Assembly (NCBI RefSeq): GCF_001983105.1
Contig: NZ_MOMC01000095.1
Span: 327-10,187, forward strand
Direction: 5' to 3'
Source of the DNA: Pseudofrankia asymbiotica
GTDB taxonomy: Bacteria; Actinomycetota; Actinomycetes; Frankiales; Frankiaceae
DNA length: 9,861 nucleotides
The first letter of the stretch is position 1; each line of letters begins with the position of its first letter. A program made the translations under genes and the position numbers. The notes under the pieces are model-generated. The model saw only the letters and a list, made by a program, of their open reading frames with translations, was not told where the DNA came from and did not search any database. This document shows positions 6,042-9,861 of this stretch, piece by piece.

Positions 6042-6047
6042 CGGGAC

Positions 6048-7190
6048 ATGACCACTTCACCAGCCGTCCAGCCGTTTCGTATCGACATCCCGCGCCACGA
6101 CCTTGACGATCTCGCCGCGCGCCTGGCCGCCGCCCGCTGGCCGACCGAGGTGACGGGCGCCGGTACCGACTACGGCATGCCTCTCGGGGTGGTGCGCAGG
6201 CTGGCCGAGCGCTGGAGCTCCGGTTACGACTGGCGGGCGCACGAGGCGCGGCTCAACGAGATCCCGCAGTTCACGACGACTATCGACGGGCAGAACATCC
6301 ACTTCCTGCACGTGCGGTCCGCCGAACCGGGTGCGCTGCCCCTGCTGCTCCTGCACGGCTGGCCCGGCTCGGTGGTGGAGTTCCTCGGGATGATCGGGCC
6401 ACTGACCGACCCGCGGGCACACGGCGCCGACCCCGCGCGGGCGTTCCACGTCGTGGTGCCCTCGCTGCCTGGCTACGGTTTCTCCGGCCCCCCGGCGGAG
6501 CGGGGGTGGGACAGCGCACGGATGGCCCGCGCGTTCGCCGCGCTGATGGAACGGCTCGGATACCAGCGGTGGGGTGCGGTCGGCGGCGACGCCGGCGCCC
6601 TGGTCGGGCGAGAGCTCGGCATCCTCGCGCCGGACGGGCTACTCGGGGTGCACCTCCTGCAGATCTTCGCGTTCCCGTCCGGCGACCCGGCGGAGCTGGC
6701 CGGGCTGTCGGAGGCGGACCGGGAGAGCCTGTCCGGCAGCACCGCGGACTTCCAGAGCAAGGCCGGCTATCAGAAGATCCAGCAGACCCGGCCGCAGACC
6801 CTGGGGTATGGGCTCACCGACTCGCCGATCGGCCAGCTGGCGTGGAACGCCGAACTCTGGACCGGCTGGGGCGACTACGCCGACCACCTCGACGTCGACA
6901 CCTATCTGACCCACGTGAGCATCTACTGGTTCACCCGTACCGGCGTGTCGAGCGCACGGCACTATTACGAGGACGCGCGCAGCGGAGCGGGCTACCGCGA
7001 GCTGCCGAACAAGGTGCCGACCGCGGTCGCGGTGTTCCCCGAGGACTACCGGACCGTGCGGGCATTCGCGGAGCGCGCGAACAACGTCGTGCGCTACACC
7101 GAGTTCGACCGGGGCGGCCACTTCGCCTACACCACCCACCCCGACCTGGTGACCGACGACCTCCGGCAGTTCTTCGCCGACCTCACCTGA
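6048..7190 (+). CDS. Epoxide hydrolase, microsomal-type alpha/beta hydrolase
   Basis: This 380-residue protein has the epoxide hydrolase N-terminal domain (about residues 8-112: FRIDIPRHDLDDLAARLAAARWP and the YDWRAHEARLN segment) followed by an alpha/beta-hydrolase fold. The oxyanion motif HGWPGS is at 103-108 and PSLPGYGFSGPP at 138-149. The nucleophile is Asp181 in GGDAGA; most relatives have GGDWG, so the Trp after the nucleophile is Ala here. RPQTLGYGLTDSPIGQLAWNAELW (about 248-271) is the family cap signature. Glu332 in FPED and His358 in RGGHF complete the likely triad. It opens epoxides to diols in the cytoplasm through an Asp ester intermediate; the substrate is unknown. It is divergent from the VOC gene and convergent with the maltokinase-cap gene, with hairpins beyond its stop. 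Confidence 0.92.
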   Translation: MTTSPAVQPFRIDIPRHDLDDLAARLAAARWPTEVTGAGTDYGMPLGVVRRLAERWSSGYDWRAHEARLNEIPQFTTTIDGQNIHFLHVRSAEPGALPLLLLHGWPGSVVEFLGMIGPLTDPRAHGADPARAFHVVVPSLPGYGFSGPPAERGWDSARMARAFAALMERLGYQRWGAVGGDAGALVGRELGILAPDGLLGVHLLQIFAFPSGDPAELAGLSEADRESLSGSTADFQSKAGYQKIQQTRPQTLGYGLTDSPIGQLAWNAELWTGWGDYADHLDVDTYLTHVSIYWFTRTGVSSARHYYEDARSGAGYRELPNKVPTAVAVFPEDYRTVRAFAERANNVVRYTEFDRGGHFAYTTHPDLVTDDLRQFFADLT

Positions 7191-7229
7191 GTACCGAGGC
7201 ACACCCGCCACCTGTCACCGCCACCTGCC

Positions 7230-7250
7230 GCCTGCCACGACCCGGCAGGC
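7230..7250 (+). terminator. Hairpin after the epoxide hydrolase
   Basis: GCCTGCC (7230-7236) pairs perfectly with GGCAGGC (7244-7250) around a seven-base loop, starting 40 bp after the stop codon. No clear T tract follows. Confidence 0.5.
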
Positions 7251-7275
7251 TCTATCCGGTAGGGCACCGTCGACA

Positions 7276-7333
7276 TCAAGATCGGTCAGACGTTGCGCGT
7301 CACCGGCGGCACGCAACGTCTGACTGATCTTGA
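7276..7333. terminator. 22-bp inverted repeat between convergent genes
   Basis: Arms 7276-7297 and 7312-7333 are inverse copies over 22 bases with one difference (G-U as RNA) around a 14-base loop. The core TCAGACGTTGCG is exact in both arms. It lies 86 bp after the epoxide hydrolase stop and 41 bp after the stop of the opposing gene, so it can end both transcripts. It is longer than the other terminators here and could also be a dispersed repeat. Confidence 0.75.
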
Positions 7334-7373
7334 GGGACTATCCCGAAACGAGCCGAGGTCGCCGGCCGCGGCG

Positions 7374-8051
7374 CTAGTCGACCGCCGGGGACGCGGTGAC
7401 GATGGCGGCGCTCGACTCGGTCCCGTCCCCCTGACGCCAGGGAACCTGGACGTGGCCGCCGGACTGGTCCACGGCCACCGGGCGGGCCGGGAGGGCGCGG
7501 ACGACGCGCAGCAGGAGGTCCGTCGGGACGTCGTCGGCGTCCGTCGTCGAGATCCGCAGCCTCGTACCGTCGGGGCCGTTGCTGGCGAGCGAGCAGCCGG
7601 TGACGACGAGGCCGGGGCCGGGCAGGACCGGCTGGCTGCGCACGGTCGGATCCGGGGTGTCGCTGAGACTTTGCGCCTGCGGGGCGGCCTGCCCCTGCAT
7701 CAGCGCGACAAGCTGGGTGACGAACACCCAGTCGTACGTCGCGTCGTACAGGTACCTGGTACCGAGCACGCCATGCTCGGACGTGCCTATGAGGCCGGCT
7801 TCCGCGCCGGATTGCGCCTCCGCGCGGTAGGTCATGGGCACGTGGTAGCTCACGGGGTCGCCGCCGGCCGCGTCAGTGACGATCATGAACTCGATGCCGA
7901 CCTCGCCGGCCGGATCGTCGAGCCGGAACCCGCCGGCCTTGGTGAGCCGCGGCGTCTGGCCGGAGTCGAGGTACCAGGGCTGACCGGGGAGCCAGGCCGT
8001 CAGCAGCTCCAGCTTTGACGGGGCCATGGTGGTGTTGTGGATCGTCGACAT
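7374..8051 (-). CDS. Maltokinase N-terminal cap-like domain protein (stand-alone)
   Basis: This 225-residue protein opens with STIHNTTMAPSKLELLTAWL, then PWYLDSG and KAGGFRLDDPAGEVGIEFMIV. These are the marks of the cap domain found before the kinase in actinobacterial maltokinases (Pep2/Mak). VSYHVPMTYR, EHGVLGTRYLYDATYDWVFV and a QLVALMQG helix follow within residues 1-120. The rest is a second, less conserved part, and no kinase catalytic motif (Brenner HxD or DFE) is seen, so it is a stand-alone cap-like protein, not a kinase. In maltokinase the cap sits over the active site of the GlgE-pathway enzyme; what the orphan form does is not known to me. ATG 8051 is chosen because homology starts there and GATAAT lies exactly -12 to -7 on the minus strand, suggesting a leaderless mRNA. 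No trehalose or GlgE gene adjoins it. Confidence 0.82.
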   Translation of the reverse strand: MSTIHNTTMAPSKLELLTAWLPGQPWYLDSGQTPRLTKAGGFRLDDPAGEVGIEFMIVTDAAGGDPVSYHVPMTYRAEAQSGAEAGLIGTSEHGVLGTRYLYDATYDWVFVTQLVALMQGQAAPQAQSLSDTPDPTVRSQPVLPGPGLVVTGCSLASNGPDGTRLRISTTDADDVPTDLLLRVVRALPARPVAVDQSGGHVQVPWRQGDGTESSAAIVTASPAVD

Positions 8052-8057
8052 ACCGGA

Positions 8058-8063
8058 ATTATC
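8058..8063 (-). promoter_or_regulatory. -10 box for a leaderless maltokinase-cap-like mRNA
   Basis: The minus strand reads GATAAT, five of six matches to TATAAT, exactly -12 to -7 from the A of ATG 8051. No Shine-Dalgarno intervenes. No -35 is apparent at 17-19 bp. This argues that the gene has its own promoter rather than depending on the esterase 90 bp upstream. Confidence 0.5.
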
Positions 8064-8141
8064 GTCGCCGGACTCACCTCGCCGCGCTGGCCTTACGGCT
8101 CGGCACCCGGCCGCCCGGGCGCGACAGCCTGGTCAGACGCG

Positions 8142-9116
8142 TCATCCAGCGGCGGGTCGGGATGCGGGCGGTGGGGGTGAGGGGGACGCCGCGGGCGCCA
8201 GCGCGCGGCCGACGAAGGCGAGCTGGGCAGGGAGGGCTGAGCGCCAGAACGTGGGGTCGTGCCCGCCGGGCCCGAATCCGCGTTCGGTGGCCGACAGCTC
8301 GTCGGCGGCCTGGCGGGAGACCGCGTAGAACGGGTCGCTCTGCCCGCAGTCGATCCGGTAGGCCACGCCCGGCGCCGGCGGCTTCCCCAGGACCTCATGG
8401 GCGGCGAAGTCGGCGGCCGAGTCGAACGCGCCGGCCGCGCTGGCGCCGGAGGCGCGCCACATCGCCGGGCTGCTCGCCGCCACGGCGACAACGAGGTCCG
8501 GGTGGCGCTGGGCGAGCAGCAGGGCGCCGTAGCCGCCCATCGACCAGCCCATCGCCGCCAGCCGGGTGGTACGCAGCCCCTGATCCGTGAGGCGGGGCAG
8601 GACCTCGGACAGGATCATCCGTTCAGGGTCGTCCCCGGACGCCCGCGGGTGCCAGTAGGTCTCACCGCCGTCGACCGCGACGGCGACGAACGGCGTCACT
8701 CCGGCCCGCGCCGCGTCCGCGAGCGCGGTATCCAGGCCAAGCAGCGCTACTCCGCGCGGCGCGTCGTCGCCACGGCCATGCAGGACGAGGCACACCGGCA
8801 GGTCGTCGGCGCCCGTGACCGGCGAGACGACCGCCATCGACACGTCCCGGCCCCGGGCGGCGCTCCGGAACGTCGTCCGCGTCACCACCGCCGGTCCGCG
8901 CGGTATCACCGCCGTACCGTCGCCGGTCGACGCCGCCACCCCACCCGGCGCGCCGCCGCCCACGTCGTCCGTCGCCCCGGGCAGGTCGCCACCCGAGGCG
9001 GAGCCCGCAGTACCGGCCGCGGCGTCGCCGGAGCGTCTCGCCCACAGCGCGCCGCCGACAGCGCCGGCCGCGAACGTCGGCGCCGCCAGCAGTACCGTCC
9101 GTCTGCTCGGCCGCAC
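8142..9116 (-). CDS. Tat-exported alpha/beta hydrolase (esterase D/antigen 85-like fold)
   Basis: With the GTG start at 9116 this is a 324-residue protein. It begins RPSRRTVLLAAPTFAAGAVGGALW, a twin-arginine signal (Arg5-Arg6) with a hydrophobic stretch to about residue 25. A Gly/Ala-rich stretch to about 65 follows, then a PF00756-like hydrolase. LHGRGDD (about 112-118) is the oxyanion loop, Ser192 lies in GWSMGGYGA, Asp261 in DCGQSDPF and His286 in GGHDPTFW. Relatives include esterase D, feruloyl-type esterases and mycolyltransferases. Extracytoplasmic ester hydrolysis or acyl transfer is likely, with unknown substrate. The C-terminus is Pro/Ala-rich. The start is uncertain: the frame stays open to 9362, but the added residues are encoded by short tandem repeats (TRHVTVRC copies) and would bury the Tat signal. 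The site GGGA about 11 bases upstream is weak, and another GTG lies at 9194. Confidence 0.8.
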   Translation of the reverse strand: MRPSRRTVLLAAPTFAAGAVGGALWARRSGDAAAGTAGSASGGDLPGATDDVGGGAPGGVAASTGDGTAVIPRGPAVVTRTTFRSAARGRDVSMAVVSPVTGADDLPVCLVLHGRGDDAPRGVALLGLDTALADAARAGVTPFVAVAVDGGETYWHPRASGDDPERMILSEVLPRLTDQGLRTTRLAAMGWSMGGYGALLLAQRHPDLVVAVAASSPAMWRASGASAAGAFDSAADFAAHEVLGKPPAPGVAYRIDCGQSDPFYAVSRQAADELSATERGFGPGGHDPTFWRSALPAQLAFVGRALAPAASPSPPPPASRPAAG

Positions 9117-9180
9117 GCTGGGGATCGTCCCATCGTCGGGCGGCGACCCACCCAACCGGCTGCCCAGCGACCGCGTCGCG

Positions 9181-9292
9181 CCACCGCACCGCACCGTGCC
9201 TTGCGTTGCCGTGTCACCGCACCGCACCGTGACGTGCCGTGTCACCGCACTGCACCGCACCGTGACGTGCCGTGTCACCGCACCGTGACGTC
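9181..9292. repeat. Short tandem repeats with GTGAC/GTCAC half-sites
   Basis: Units beginning CCGTGTCACCGCAC start at 9209, 9237 and 9270, with lengths 28, 33 and about 22. A degenerate copy precedes them at 9181-9208. They differ by insertion or loss of CGCAC/TGCAC steps. The junctions read GTGACGTGCCGTGTCAC, a hairpin or inverted pair of half-sites. The array lies just upstream of the preferred hydrolase start. Confidence 0.7.
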
Positions 9293-9488
9293 GCACCGGA
9301 GTGCGGCGCCGGCCGGACGTTGTTTCACGGCGTAAATCAAATCCTCCTACCGCCGCGTCCACCTCGTTTGTTTGTCGGAATCTGCTGGCGATATTCCGGC
9401 CGGCGATCCCGCCGTGACGACGGGGCTGGGATTGCGCTCCGGATCCTCACCGGGCAGCCGATCGGCCAGGTCAGCAAGATCCCACCTG

Positions 9489-9494
9489 TATGAT
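9489..9494 (+). promoter_or_regulatory. -10 box (TATGAT) upstream of the PRPP synthetase gene
   Basis: TATGAT matches five of six -10 consensus bases and is preceded by TG. It lies 40 bp before the GTG start, giving a leader of about 34 bases. No good -35 is seen at 16-18 bp. Confidence 0.45.
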
Positions 9495-9534
9495 GGGGCT
9501 GCCCGCAGCGTCGCACCAATGTCAGGGGTGGTTC

Positions 9535-9861
9535 GTGCGAGAGATTGTCGTGTTCAGCGGAAGTGCACATCGGCAGCTGGCGGAGGAGGTGTGCCGACAC
9601 CTCCAGACGCCGTTGTCGCCGGTTCGCGTCAACCGCTTCGCCAATGACTGCCTGGAGGTGCAGCTGCAGGAGAACTGCCGTGAACGGGATATCTTCATCG
9701 TCCAGCCGCTCGTCCGGCCGGTCCAGGAGAACCTGGTCGAGCTGCTGCTCATGATCGACGCGGCGAAGGGCGCGTCCGCGGCGCGTACCACGGTTGTCAT
9801 GCCGCACTACTCGTACGCGCGGTCGGACAAGAAGGACGAGCCGCGGATCTCCATCGGCGGG
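9535..9861 (+). CDS. prs: Ribose-phosphate pyrophosphokinase (PRPP synthetase) homologue, 5' part
   Basis: The first 109 codons of a PRPP synthetase homologue, cut by the right edge; the full protein is usually a little over 300 residues. The enzyme makes PRPP from ribose 5-phosphate and ATP for nucleotide, histidine and tryptophan synthesis. Family marks are FSGSAH (7-12), RFANDCLEVQL (34-44), the helix LVELLLMIDAAKGASA (67-82) and YSYARSDKKDEPRISI (92-107). Phe35, Asn37, Arg96 and Asp101 align without gaps with ATP-site or flexible-loop positions of human PRPS1, while the Glu39 position is Cys. RSDKKDEPRISI rather than RQDRK..R.PITA places it in a variant subfamily, so it may be a second Prs rather than the housekeeping copy. 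GTG 9535 is supported by AGGGG 6 bases upstream; the ATG at 9519 is out of frame. Confidence 0.88.
   Translation, partial: MREIVVFSGSAHRQLAEEVCRHLQTPLSPVRVNRFANDCLEVQLQENCRERDIFIVQPLVRPVQENLVELLLMIDAAKGASAARTTVVMPHYSYARSDKKDEPRISIGG

Larger units (their letters stand above)
5530..6047. other. Divergent regulatory region between VOC and epoxide hydrolase genes
   Basis: 518 bp without a credible gene. It holds overlapping short inverted repeats in the presumed VOC leader (5555-5582), a GC palindrome around CCCGCGGG at 5609-5625, a long hairpin at 5885-5935, a 16-bp palindrome at 5942-5957 and a leaderless-type -10 box at 6036-6041. Open frames crossing it are extensions of coding shadow, not genes. 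Confidence 0.55.
9117..9534. other. Divergent region between the exported hydrolase and PRPP synthetase genes
   Basis: 418 bp with no firm gene. It holds the tandem repeats at 9181-9292 and, on the minus strand, a strong AGGAGG (9343-9348). That site lies 14 bases before a 17-codon frame (GTG 9328 to TGA 9275) which is out of frame with the hydrolase. A probable plus-strand promoter lies at 9489-9494. Confidence 0.5.

Noticed and set aside
9181..9292. Possible CRISPR array
   Set aside because: The units are contiguous, of variable length and without unique spacers of constant size, so they are simple tandem repeats.
8259..9335. 358-residue plus-strand open frame
   Set aside because: It is antisense to the exported hydrolase, which has a full catalytic triad and Tat signal; the frame is Arg/Gly-rich with no motif.
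9117..9362. 82-residue N-terminal extension of the exported hydrolase
   Set aside because: It is encoded by tandem DNA repeats and would place the twin-arginine signal deep inside the protein.

Overview
The window reads as chromosomal DNA of a high-GC, Gram-positive actinobacterium. The evidence is strongly G/C-biased third codon positions, GTG starts, a heme-degrading monooxygenase of the mycobacterial MhuD type, a maltokinase-cap-like protein and an Excalibur-domain surface protein. A Frankia-like or related actinomycete is my best guess, but no feature proves the genus. I see no rRNA or tRNA genes, insertion sequence, CRISPR array or prophage.

Layout from left to right. At 1-52 a gene tail enters from outside, followed by about 550 bp without a credible gene (53-607). 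At 608-1856 (minus) lies a family III (CaiB/BaiF) CoA-transferase interrupted by one frameshift. A divergent intergenic region (1857-2296) then leads to a plus-strand, membrane-anchored Excalibur protein (2297-2875). This gene converges, across a strong 15-bp hairpin, on a minus-strand extended SDR/epimerase (3012-4013). Next come two more minus-strand genes: the MhuD-type heme oxygenase (4295-4606) and a tandem glyoxalase/VOC protein resembling mycobacterial CFP32 (4759-5529). A 518-bp divergent region with a long hairpin and a 16-bp palindrome (5530-6047) precedes a plus-strand epoxide hydrolase (6048-7190). That gene converges, across a 22-bp inverted repeat, on a minus-strand maltokinase-cap-like protein (7374-8051). 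Upstream of that is a minus-strand, probably Tat-exported alpha/beta hydrolase (8142-9116). A region holding short GTGAC/GTCAC-rich tandem repeats separates it from a plus-strand ribose-phosphate pyrophosphokinase that runs off the right edge (9535-9861).

The genes do not form one pathway. Most look like single-gene transcription units, each bounded by hairpins. Several are redox, detoxification or lipid-type enzymes: CoA transfer, SDR, VOC, epoxide hydrolase and exported esterase. MhuD would release iron from heme, and the PRPP synthetase homologue feeds nucleotide, histidine and tryptophan synthesis. Promoter-like -10 hexamers sit exactly 12 to 7 bases before the start codons of the epoxide hydrolase and maltokinase-cap genes, which suggests leaderless mRNAs.

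I did not find a convincing new multi-gene system. The points most worth a second look are the frameshifted CoA-transferase, the MhuD orthologue with all three key heme-site residues, the orphan maltokinase cap protein, the repeat array at 9181-9292 and the hairpin-plus-palindrome block at 5885-5974.
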